In this document: positions 30,793-41,734 of the stretch, one piece after another | How the letters are laid out: every line of letters begins with the position of its first letter | Position numbering within the stretch: the first letter of the stretch is position 1 | Assembly (NCBI GenBank): GCA_964016885.1 | Contig: OZ024743.1 | Span: 120,232,787 to 120,296,786, forward strand | Direction of reading: 5' to 3' | From: Eledone cirrhosa | Taxonomy: Eukaryota; Mollusca; Cephalopoda; Octopoda; Eledonidae | DNA length: 64,000 nt | Translations under genes and position numbers: made by a program | Notes under the pieces: model-generated | The model's database searches: none | What the model saw: the letters and a program-made list of their open reading frames with translations, nothing else | Told to the model about the DNA's origin: nothing

Positions 30793-32460
30793 TAATATTC
30801 CAAGATATTGCAGGGCAGTGATGAGCTTGGTTGCTGAGCTTTCAGATAAATTGGAACAAGGAAGAGTTTTTCCTATACTTAGATCCAAAGGAGTGCAAAC
30901 ATTAGTTGTAATATTCCCTGAAGTTGTGAACCCTGTATAGTTCCTCTGTATATTATCAGGTTGTTTAAATAATGCTCAGTCTACTACTTCATTGGAGAGA
31001 TCCAATTTGGATAAGTAGATTGAGTTTGATAGTTACAAGCTATTGTGTAGCTGTTTATTGGAAGCAATATTGACTAGACAAAAATAGCTAACTTTCTGTA
31101 CATTAAAATGCTTATGGTATCTCTGTTGGAAAGTGGTGCCTTATAAAGGACAAGAAATTCTTGGTTAATAGAGATGTTAGAAATATGAAGGGGAAATTAA
31201 ACTAGATTACTTTTTCTTCCTAACCCTCCTTTGATCTGGGGGTGGAGAGTATCCTCTGGGCAAACTAGTTTCTCCTGGTTAGTGCTTTATTATAAAAGGA
31301 GACTTTCTATTATACTAATTATCAAGTTTCTAATTATAGCTGGGGCACAATCTGAGTTTTTTGGATAAATAGTCTCCTTGTTTAGATTCCTATAAGAGTG
31401 GTGTTTACTCGTTTTAAGATCTAATGTGATATCTAGGAAGTTAATTATTCTTAGATATTAATGGTTATATCTAAACCATACTCCTTGCCTGAATCAGTCC
31501 ATAATGGGGCCATTTATATTGTATAACATTGAGTATGATCGCTTCTAGAAATGTCAAACTCACAAGATCAGCAACCTATGCTCCATTATAGCTCTCTATG
31601 GAGACATCAAACAGTGATTTATGTCTATTTTTGACACACTGTGAAACATAGTATAAGGACTTTCTGGCATTTATCTCTATTTTAATGTCCAGATTGCTAA
31701 TCATAGTGAATTGTTTAGAGAAGTCCGGGCTTTCAGGAGGGATTTTGATAGAGATAAAGAATTTGCAGACTACTTTATTTTCAAAGCCATGGAAGTACTT
31801 TTATGTTAATAGTGTCAAGGATGTGCTTACTATTTGCAATTCACATTTGGAGGTGGGTAGGGCTGATAAACAAATATTTGAGGATTAGAGAGAGAATTGA
31901 TTTTGTGATCCTTAAAGGGGACACAGGGCAAGGTGGTTTAGTGTATACAGTATTGTATATTGAAGGGTTGTATCTTTTCATATTGTTTGTAAGGAGCCTC
32001 GTGTATGCTGCACTGCTTAGTTTGTATGTATCCGTTGTTTGACAAAGCAAAAACTCTATACACATGTAAGTGTAAGAGTGCTAAGGATGCCATAGACTTG
32101 TTTATTGTGTTTAGGAAGGTACTGGTGTTAAGTCAAAATGTTAGCTTGTTTATCAAGTTAATGAGATTAGATTTAGTGTTCAAGGTCCTAGATTTAGGGG
32201 GATAATTTTCGCATTTTAAATCCATTTGTACATGTTTACAGGTATTCTAGTAATCCATTGCTGGTACAAAGATTTGTAGTGCAACTGCTTGATTTAGGCT
32301 TTCCATTTTCCTGATAAAGTATATAGTATAGAGTTTCTTGGATTGTATTTCTATGTGCTTCAGAAAATGGAGAATGGGGTGTTATTCCACATTTAACTGT
32401 TATTTTTTAGTCAGTGAATAGGGCTCAAAAAAATTGTACAAAAGAAAGAGTATTCAAGGA
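30793..32460. other. No gene recognised; possible decayed retroelement
   Basis: About 1.7 kb of moderately AT-rich sequence. A short frame near 30812-30940 (AVMSLVAELSDKLEQG) looks protein-like but has no recognised family. I could not assign the remainder and see no convincing repeat boundary. Confidence 0.35.
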
Positions 32461-32514
32461 AAACTACTTAGCCAGGGCATTTATTCATCGACGGGGACAC
32501 TCTGTAATGATTTT

Positions 32515-33420
32515 ATTAGAAACTAGCAGTGGTACCTGGCGTTGCACGGGATAAGGTATTTTGGAACGCGGGCCGCCAACAGACCTAATCGTGGAAAAAC
32601 TGCATGCCTGGACAATATGTAAAGAAAATAAACCGAATACTCTGATGGCTAGATAATCTTTAAGATTTTCCTCGATGAAGCAGGAAAAATGCACGTTTTC
32701 ACCTAATGGGATGAAGAAAATAATTTTTTTTTTATGTGCATAATATGCCTTGAAATTTCGGGAAAAGCGGTTAGACGTAACGTCTCCAAAAGGCCCTAAA
32801 AAGCTGAAAAAATGAAGTTTTTCACCTAATGCGGGCCCTAGGCCATAAAAAAGTTGGATTTTCTCTGCTCACAGTATGAAGAAGAGACTGACTAATACAT
32901 AGTTACAATTTCAAGGAAATCGGTCTGACGTAACGCCTCAAATAACCCATAAAAACCTGAAAAAAACGCAGTTTTTCATCTCATGTGGGCCCCAGGAGAT
33001 AAAAAAATAGAATTTGTATATGCGCTTAACACTCCCTGAAACATAATACACATGTAAAGTTTGAAAAGAATCGGTTGGGTACTTCTCAAGTTTTAGAGAT
33101 TCAAACTCACACACACACAGACATCCTCAGGGAAGTGACGTAATGCATACAGACAGATATTATAAGTATGTATCTATCTAAAAAGAGAAAGGCTAAGAAT
33201 TATAGAGAGAGATCGTTAAATCGCCTAATGCCGTCCCTAGGGCATTGAAATTTTGAAAATTTTTTTGCTCAGAACATTCCCTGAAACAAGTATTACATGT
33301 GTAAAGTTTGAAAACAGTCGGTTGGGTGCTTCTCTAGTTTTAGGGATTCAAACTCACATACACAGACAGACATCCTCAGTTTTATATATACAGATATTGT
33401 AACAAAAAGAGTGAAACAAA
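32515..33420 (+). repeat. Interspersed repeat with ACTAGCAGTGGTACC start
   Basis: Begins AACTAGCAGTGGTACCTGGC and ends with two similar 3' blocks (33053-33135 and 33298-33385), each with TAAAGTTTGAAAA, TCGGTTGGGT and GATTCAAACTCACA then ACAGACATCC. The family is not identified; the repeated 3' block suggests partial duplication or two nested copies. Confidence 0.55.
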
Positions 33421-34027
33421 TATAGTGTATACATATATATATATTTATGTTAGACAATCATTTTGAAGCAGTGTTTAATGATTAAAGAAATCAAATAGAT
33501 TATAGATCTACAAAACTAATTTATTTCAGTGTAAAATATACCACATTCATAGTTTAATTGAATTATTAGGTTACAGAGATTCCTTTGGACTTCATTCTTT
33601 CTTTATACATACATACAATAGAATATGTAAAAATTCCCGTACATGCATAACATTAGAAATAGGTATCAGTTTTTTAGTGAATGTTACCAGTAGTAGACAG
33701 ACATCCTATCCATGGAAAACCGATTTCTCATTCACTTAAAACAGCATTTACAAGCAGTGAGAACCCTTAAAACCACATTTTCTCTTTGCTAACCATTACC
33801 TTATATGCTGTACAAATAATTGAAAAAATAAAAAAATTTCAGAAAAGTTTTTTTTATTATCAAGCAATATTATAAAATAAGAATTTGTATAAGAAATGTC
33901 TTTCATTAAGTTTTTGAATAGTGGTAGTATAAATTAGCACCACTAGTAACTCCTGTTCCCACTGCAACTGGATGATAACCAATGATTTGAAGATATTAGT
34001 GATGCTATGAATTTCATCATGTATTTT

Positions 34028-34838
34028 CTATCTGGAATGCTTGCTAGAATATTTTTTATCTTTGATTGTACCTTTCTCTTTTTTATGATGACTTGAATAT
34101 ATCTGACTGTCGGAATTTGATGAAAAGTCTTCATATCTATGTCGTCCAGCAGTTTCAGATACATGTATCTTATGCTGCTCAGTGTCTGACTCGGATCGAT
34201 CTGATGAAAAACTGTTCCTTTTCTCATAATAGTGTTCTTTAAAGGGATCCTCATGCTTTACTTTATAAGGTTTTCTTTTGTGCTTGCTGCTGTGCTTTTG
34301 TCTTTGAGCAGCATCAGGACTATGTGGCTCATGTTCAGAGTCAGTGTTTGACAAAGATCTGGTTCTTTTATTATGATGTTTTGTCTTATGATTGTCTGTC
34401 CTCTTCATATGCTTATGTCCTCGAGATTTCCGCTCAGTAGCTGACACAGTGCTGTCTCTTCTACTCTGCAAAGGGCTTGTTTGTCTATCTTGGTAAGAAT
34501 ATGTCTTCTCAGCATCTGCCCTACCCTCACGTTGCTTATACCGCCAACTATACTCATGTTCATTGTCAGACTCAGAGGAAGTGCCTAAGTCAGTGCTGTC
34601 TGACATGGAATTACTCTCACCAGAATGATGTTTCCTTGATGGGAATTGATGTTTTTCTCGCTTTGACTTCTTCTTTTTCTTGTGGCCATCCATTCTCTTA
34701 TCACTTTTCTCTTCATCTTCTTTTCGATGCTTTATCTTTTTCTTCTGCTTCTTGTGTTTTGGTACATCCCTGCTAGATGAAGACTCCTCCAATTCAGATT
34801 CACCACTGCTATCTGCTTTTCTTTCCAATGATGGCGAT
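34028..34838 (-). CDS. SREK1IP1: SREK1IP1-like, last exon
   Basis: Acceptor CTCTTTCCACAG (minus strand) ends at 34839; the first base completes a Gln codon begun in the previous exon, then SPSLERKADSSGESELEE. The remaining roughly 265 residues are Lys/Arg/Ser/His/Asp-rich (HKKQKKKIKHRK, HKKKKKSKREKH, many S-D-S and S-E-S blocks) and end KYSSKHSR, stop. Human SREK1IP1 (about 155 aa) also ends in a Lys/Ser-rich tail, but this one is far longer. Charged, disordered tails of this sort are usual in nuclear splicing factors; phosphorylation at the S-D/S-E sites is inference. Confidence 0.8.
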
Positions 34839-36026
34839 CTGTGGAAAGAGGATGAAACAACAGATATATTCAGTTTCTACAGAAGTGACAATGTTTGCAG
34901 TCAAGTGAGTTAATAGATTATGGTCTACTGAATGGTTAAGACATTATTACTTAAGGTCTCTATTAGACATACATATTGCCTAATAGACTAGTCCATATGT
35001 AAACAGCTACCAGACAGTGTTACAGTATACTTTACTTAAATAGGTACCAAGAGAATTATAGTTTACCTATCATAAGAATATAAAGAAACACAAAACATAT
35101 AGTACAAAACTATGTCATATGATATAATTAAATAAAATAGAAGTATCATTTTCTAAGCTGTAACCTTTCAAGCACAATATTACAACAGTTGACAATAAGC
35201 TGTGATCACATAACATTGTTCCATTACATAGCACTAGCAGAAGAATAAAAGCTATGTAGTATAACAGTTAATATTAAAATTGATACAGCACAAATGATCA
35301 TAAGTTTTGGGGAATTTTTTAAAGTTTATGAATGTCCAAATTTTGAGCAGAACCGAGAGAGATATTTAAGAGCATTATATATAAATAATCAATGAAATGA
35401 ATTTTCATAAAATTGTAGGAATCTTAATGCAGGAGTAGTTGTAAACAGCTGGTTGCTATGTGTATAGCAAAATGTTAGGTTAAAATCATCATAGTTTTTA
35501 CGTTGAGCGGAAGAATGGAGAGAGAAGAAGAGAATGGAAGAGAGAGAGAGTCTAATGCATGAAATGAGTATAGAGAGTGAAAAAAGAAAGGGAAAAAAGC
35601 AAGAATGAGAACATGGAGCAAAAAATGTTTTTTTTCTTTGGAGAATTACGGAAGATAAAATCAATATCGAAAGGATGAAGAATGTAAATTAAAGAGGAAT
35701 ACAAAACTGTAACGTCATAATTACCTCATCAACTTGCTTCTAACATGACAGGAAAAGGAAGTATCATGTATTTAAGGCTAGCCCGCACAACAGAATCAAA
35801 ATTTCTGTTGGCATAGGGGAAACAAAACAAGACAAGAAAGCAGTGTGACATGTCTGTATCGGGCCGTGGTTGACTGGAAAAGAGGCTGTCTGTCATTCTG
35901 ATCAGAACAGCAACAGCAGTAGGCGAGAAAACAGTGGAAGTAGCACGAGAGAGGGAGAATGAAATACTTTTTTAAAGTGTATTTTTACCCATTTCTCTTT
36001 GCTTCCTGTGCGTGTGTATATATATA

Positions 36027-37460
36027 TAGTAATCCCCTGTTTATCGCAGGGAATACGTTCCAGAACCAACAGCGCTAAATGAAAATCTGTGATGTAGAGA
36101 GATGATAAAGACAACCATTGTTTTCATAGTTTAAGCCTTAAAATAGCTCTCCTACATGCTTTAAGTACATATAAACTCATTTTTGTATTTAAACAACAAA
36201 AACAGCCAGTAACGATTGTATAGAAAATACCACCAACGATCGTACCTCTAGTTACCAATGATGACCATTACCAGCCACATTAGCCGTTTGGCAATACGCT
36301 GCACATCTCCCGTCGATGAGTGCACTCGCATCGGAGTAGCCCAACACCTTGGCCATCGTGTGTGTGAGCCACATAAATGCCGCTGCAGGGCGGTTGTTGA
36401 AAAATTCAGCCTGCACACTCTTGTCTTGCCGCCAGAGCGCAAGCCAGTTCCCCCCGACACGCCGCTCTCAACGACATATTGAGAAGAAACCTGGACGCAA
36501 CTGGAGCCAGCAGGCCTAGACCGCAGAGATGGCAAGAGCCCTGAAAGAATCACCCTCTTCCCATTCGAAGGAGGTAGATCCCTCATCTGGGACGCCACTT
36601 GCTGCGACACGTTCTCTGCCTCCAACTTAGTCGCTTCAGCCACAAGCCCCGGCATCACAGCCCGCCTTGCAGAAGAACGTAAAATAAACAAATACCAGGG
36701 TTTGTCTGGCCGCTTCCTCTTCGCACCGGTCACCGTCGAGTCCTCAGGCATACTTGGACCCCGTACTACTAAGCTCCTCCGCAAGATCGGAGCATCAACG
36801 GCCCGTCTGAGGAGGGAGTCCCGTGAGGTTGGGTGGCTGTTGCAGTGGGTGTCACTGGCCATCATCTGGGAGAATGCCTTTGCATTTTGTCAGCGTAGCA
36901 CTTCTGCCCTCTTGCCCTAGGCCCAAAGCCCAATCACCCCATCCCGTTCTTTTTCTTCTTTCCTTCCTTTTTTTTTCTATATTTCTCTATTCTTTCTTTC
37001 CTTTTGTTTCCCCTTCTTTTTTATTATTCCTAGTAGCACTGTATTTTTGTATTTTTATTTTCAAAAACATTTTTTTGAGGTTTATCTGTTCAATAGTAAA
37101 GATTTTATTTATAAACTCTAATAAATAAAATCTATGAAGGGTTTGTATTAGATTAGAGAAAAACACAATCAGTAAAACAGTAATGGAATGAAAACAAAAG
37201 CATTTTTTACAGTTAAAGCCTTAAGATGCCCCTTCCTTATGCTACACATTTCAATCACATTGAAACTAATTTAATAAGTTTAAATTATAAACACTTTTTA
37301 TTCAGACGTATGTACCACGATAACAAAATAAATATGTTCTAATGAAAAATCCGCGATGTAGAGAAGATTACCGCGATAGGAAATTAGATATGTTCCAAAG
37401 AAATATTCGCGATGTAGCAGGACCGCGAAAAGTAAACCACGATATAGCAGGGGATTACTG

Positions 37461-37462
<2 letters not shown>
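36027..37462 (+). mobile_element. TA-flanked inverted-repeat DNA element with inserted LINE tail
   Basis: Left end TAGTAATCCCCTG then TTTATCGCAGGG; right end GATATAGCAGGGGATTACTG then TA. The ends are imperfect inverted repeats (AGTAATCCCCTG...ATCGC), and TA flanks both. GCGATGTAGAG-type subrepeats lie inside the right end. This looks like a non-autonomous Tc1/mariner or pogo-like transposon; its middle is a LINE C-terminal fragment. No transposase is seen. Confidence 0.65.
36258..36930 (+). pseudogene. LINE C-terminal domain, restriction-like-endonuclease type
   Basis: In plus-strand frames: CEPHKCRCRAVVEKFSLHTL (CxC...H motif), then in another frame the equivalent of LDATGASRPRPQRWQE followed by SLIWDATCCDTFSASNL, and LSGRFLFAPVTVESSGILG with PRTTKLLRKIG. 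The order is a Cys/His motif, a WDATC acid, then an amphipathic tail, as at 1107-1930. Two or more frameshifts. A 3' UTR and an AATAAA-rich end (about 37120-37135) follow. Confidence 0.6.
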
Positions 37463-37494
<32 letters not shown>

Positions 37495-37587
37495 ATGTAT
37501 AACAACATATAGTTGAGTGGTTAGTAATGGATAAATTCCATATAACTGACCACTCATCTACCTAATTGTTATTTTTCAGTAAATAGT

Positions 37588-37803
37588 AATAATTATTTTT
37601 ACGTTTGGCTAGCAATTTGAAAGGAAGAAGAGAGTCAATTAAATTGACACTAGTGGGTTAATGGTATTTTATTTATCAACCCTGTAAGGATGAAAGGCAA
37701 AGCTAACCTCTGCAGGATTTGAAGTCAGAATGAAAAGGTCCATAACTATATGCTGCAAAGCATGTTATCTGATGCTCTAACGATATTGCCGATCCACTGC
37801 CTT
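37588..37803 (-). repeat. tRNA-derived SINE, old diverged copy
   Basis: Keeps CAACCCTGTAAGGATGAAAG, GGATTTGAAGTCAGAATG and GCCGATCCACTGCC on the plus strand, all in the order of an antisense SINE. Confidence 0.65.
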
Positions 37804-37924
37804 CCAGTTAATAATAACGATATTAATAAAATAGGACCCAACAGATATATTACAACATTAGAAAGAAATTTATAATTTGTGAAATTTTCGATTAACTAAA
37901 TAACTGTATCATATGCCAGTTGTA

Positions 37925-38812
37925 AACTGTGGATGCACAAGAGATGAGGTGGTATCATACACAGACCGTGAGGGAAAGTGAACTTCATATGTGGAAGATG
38001 CACAGGAGCCGTTACCAGTAACAGTATGTATGCAATCAATTCGTTTAAATGCTCAGAAGTAGTTGATAGCTTTCTTTTTCTTATACCTACCGTATTTCCC
38101 TGGCACCGAAGATGCTTCGTCCTTGAGGACGTACCCTAATTTTGACAACCAAACAATTTAAAAAAAAAAAATAATAAACAACCTTCGGCCTCCAGGACAC
38201 ATGATAGATTTTTTACTTATTTTATGAAAAAATTATTGTCTTCAACACCGGGAAATATGGTAGGTAACCTAGTTAGTAGTGCAGGTGAATGTTCCGAAGT
38301 TGTCAGAGTAATAACAGGGTGAAACAATCCAGGGAGCTATTACATGTTATCAACAAAGGGATTCTCTTTCCAGGTGAAGGGCAGATTGTATGACATTGGT
38401 GTACACAGTAGAAAGATACAGGTGTTGAATATGCAAAAGGGTTGAAATAAACGATACAAGGATACTCCTCTGGATGTATAATGCCAGTGTACATGAGTAA
38501 TGAGAAAATAAAATGGACATTAGCATTAACAGATGTAGTGTGCAAGAAAGAAAACTGTACTAACATTGGTATGTAATGTGACTGAAGAATGATAAATGGG
38601 TAAAGAAGAGTCAAACAAAACAAGTTAAATGATCCTACAGCAAAATATGACTAAAAATGTCATGAATAGAAATTGGTGCTACCTGATGTCAGGATGCTGG
38701 GTTCTACAAAGGAGAAGATGAAGGACTGCAACAAGTGGCAATATACTGTGTTCAAATAGGTCTATGTAACCCATGCCAACATGGAAAAGTAGACAGAAAA
38801 ATGATGATGATG
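37925..38812 (+). pseudogene. RTE-like LINE 3' fragment, interrupted by a MITE
   Basis: The start resembles the PHD-finger end (MHKR-like, FICGRCTGA equivalent with decay) and SEVVDSF before 38088. After the insertion it resumes YLGNLVSSAGECSEVVRV, then FSFQVKGRLYD and the AAAATGATGATGATG tail at 38799-38812. Joining the flanks of 38090-38260 restores the YLG motif. Confidence 0.7.
38090..38260. mobile_element. 171-bp MITE with TA duplication
   Basis: Ends CCGTATTTCCCTGGCACC and, inverted, CCATATTTCCCGGTGTTG. TA occurs at 38088-38089 and 38261-38262. Removing the element and one TA restores the LINE reading frame through YLGNLV, which confirms both edges. Confidence 0.85.
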
Positions 38813-38817
38813 TATGT

Positions 38818-39690
38818 GTGTACTGAATTATGGCTTTATGTTAAGGAGAAGAACTACTGATGTGTTCTCTTTAATGACATAACTGCAAGAGGAAGTTAGA
38901 AGACACTATGCCCAGTATCTGTCACCCTGAAAACAGCCTTTGACAGAGATCAACATCATGTAATTTGGTGGTTATTAGGGACTAGCTGAGCTACCCGGTA
39001 ATTCCCGGCTATTTTATTGAAGTTTCCATTGAAATATGATTGCTGAATTTTAACTAAAGTAGGAATTATAGCAGAATCTTTATTGCCGTTTGTTTAAAGC
39101 AAATCATGTAGATAAAAATATGATTAGTTTTGTCTAGTGGTGATTTTTTAAATACTGCTCCCTATTACAGTAAGCATATATAATGCTTTGCACTTGGAAG
39201 AATCATTAGGTATGTTGTCAGTGAAAAGGGCATGACCCAAAAAATAAATTTATATTTTATTTATCATTTCTTTTTTGCGAGGGAGGCAACTCCGCAATTC
39301 TAATTGCTTCCCCTTTTCGAATATACCTTATTGCCGTGGTTTTTTCATAAGTCGAGTCGTTGCTCGTCTCTCGGACGTCGGAGCTCGACAAAAATACCCC
39401 CCACATTCTTCATTGGAAAAAGTTACATCTATGGTGCAAATTTGGTGCCGTTTGCAAAAGTTTGTTACATACATAGATAAATACATACATAGGACCGTCA
39501 GCTTTATTAATATAGATAAATGTATGGCTTTTGAGGTATATACAAGTCATGTACAGAGAGATGTTCAGCAGTTCTTAACACCCTCTTATTGATTACAATC
39601 TTCTAGGCCAAAACAAGAATTTAAGTATTAGTTTCTGACAAAATACTTTATCTAGTACTTCTTTTATCAGACTTGTAAAGGTTGGTCAGG
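38818..39690 (+). pseudogene. RTE-like RT fragment split by another repeat
   Basis: Left part (38818-38985) reads like YGFMLRRRTTDVFSLMT then AFDRDQHHVIWWLLG with stops, matching FGFVPGKSTTDALFLVR and AFDRVPRSVIWW. Right part (39525-39690) matches VLSPLLFI.LQA.TEEFK in decayed form. About 540 bp of another repeat separates them. Confidence 0.55.
38987..39520 (+). repeat. Interspersed repeat with ACTAGCTGAGCTACCCGG start
   Basis: Starts ACTAGCTGAGCTACCCGGTA and ends near GTCAGCTTTATTAATATAGA. It lies between the two halves of a LINE RT fragment, so it inserted later. The start resembles that of 32515 (ACTAGC.G...CC.GG). Confidence 0.5.
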
Positions 39691-40019
39691 TTTGGTATAA
39701 GGCCATAACTAGGATGAAACTAAATACAAAACTGCAAGGTATTTTTGTTCCACACATCAATTTTCCCCACAAACGTAAACACACACACACACACACATAT
39801 ATATACATACAAAAAGAGGATGTAAAGAAGTGGTGAAGTTTAATCCCAGGAAGCCAAATCTCATGAAAGAGATAATGAAAATCCATGACAACACTGTGCT
39901 GGAACAGACGTGTACAACCCATGCAAGCATGGATAACGATAGATGTATGTTGATACATAGATTGGACAATGTTATTCTAAATAGACAAAAAAAAAAATAA
40001 TTCTGTTCAACCAGGGATG

Positions 40020-40200
40020 ACCTGGAGTTAACTCTTCTGCTACCAAACCACTCCTGGTTCTATGATATAAAACTATTTATTTTTAAGTGTTTATATTTAT
40101 CTAAAACCCGTTCAAATTTTCAAAATTATTCTGAAATCATAAGCGATGTCTTTCATTAGAAATATTGAATGAAAGTATATTGCCATTAAGATAAAAGTAT
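40020..40200 (+). repeat. Unclassified interspersed repeat
   Basis: CTACCAAACCACTCCTGGTT then CTATGATATAAAAC, and GCGATGTCTTTCATTAGAAA, are shared with 21600-21860 and 59850-60080. Confidence 0.45.
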
Positions 40201-40447
40201 AGAACTGGAGGCTGTCTCAAGGGTATTGTCGGGTGGAGTGGTAATGACATAGGAACCAGATATTGTCTCAGATGAGGTTGTATTATAGGAGCCATAGCTA
40301 TATCAAATGTAATGGTAACAACACGAGACAAGAGGCTGTCTTTAGTAGGATATTAACAACATGGAACTAAATGCAGTTCCAAATAGTTTGTTGCTAAAGG
40401 TCTTAGACAATAAAGACTATAGTGCCATTTTATCTTAAAACAACTTA

Positions 40448-40825
<378 letters not shown>

Positions 40826-41492
40826 TTATCATTATTGTCATTTAACATCCACCTTTCCTACTTGCAAGGGTTGGAAGGGTTTTCAGAGACTAAAGCAGTT
40901 AGGCCATTAGCATCACAAAATTCTAGGAACCTTGATCTCTCTATAGTCAGAGTAACCACCCTAGTGCTACCACAAAAGTCGCTAGTCAAGATAATGAAAA
41001 TGCTGTCATTTATTATTGAAGTGAGTCACAAGAGGTGCTCACAGAAACAGTACTTTTATTCTTTAGTTAATCCTGAATGTGGTGAATAAGCAGACAACTT
41101 TTGTCATTGTATTGCCTATGATTATGCTTAACTGTTGCATATGTAAATACTTTGTCTATTCACTTTTCACTAACACAATGCCTACTCCACCTACCCCATC
41201 ATTATTACTTACCCAGAAGAGCTTATATCTAGTCTCTCTACCTGCGATGAGTCTATTTGAGGCTCTCTTCTTGTTCATAGCACATACACATGTGTATATC
41301 ATATATATATATATATGTGTGTATGTATATATACACACACACATACTCATATTAATTCTATGCAAAAATATATTTCTATCCTTGCTCTAAAACATTTAGA
41401 CTCATAGCTACAGTCACAAATATATATAAATATTTATAGAAATGTATACACAGTCCAGTACAATAAACGAATCAGTCTTTTAAAAATATACA

Positions 41493-41586
41493 AAAAGAAA
41501 AAGAAAAAGAAAAAGAAAAAGAAAAAGAAAAAGAAAAAGAAAAAGAAAAAAAAGAAAAAGAAAACGAAAAAGAAAAAGAAAAAAAG
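41493..41586. repeat. (AAAAAG)n hexanucleotide repeat
   Basis: About 15 units on the plus strand; in gene sense this is a (CTTTTT)n pyrimidine tract beginning about 50 bp after the donor at 41633. Confidence 0.9.
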
Positions 41587-41633
41587 GAATGAGATTGACA
41601 GGAGAGAGTGTTCTTTGAACTGGGATACTTTAC

Positions 41634-41702
41634 CATAACCACACTTTTTACATGCTGCACGGTTGCCTTCATTAACCTGGTTTGTTAACTTGGAGATAAG
41701 AC
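41634..41702 (-). CDS. SREK1IP1: SREK1IP1-like, exon with first half of zinc knuckle
   Basis: A 69-nt exon between acceptor CTTGTTTCAG and donor GTAAAG (minus strand): LISKLTNQVNEGNRAACKKC then GY. With the next exon it completes a CCHC knuckle, [14 protein letters not shown], matching human CKKCGYPGHLTFEC. An upstream exon with the start codon is required (phase 1 junction) and was not found. The exon is hemmed in by a pyrimidine-rich hexanucleotide repeat downstream and a LINE 32 nt upstream. Confidence 0.87.
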
Positions 41703-41734
41703 CTGAAACAAGAAGGAAGTACTGTAATTGTAAA

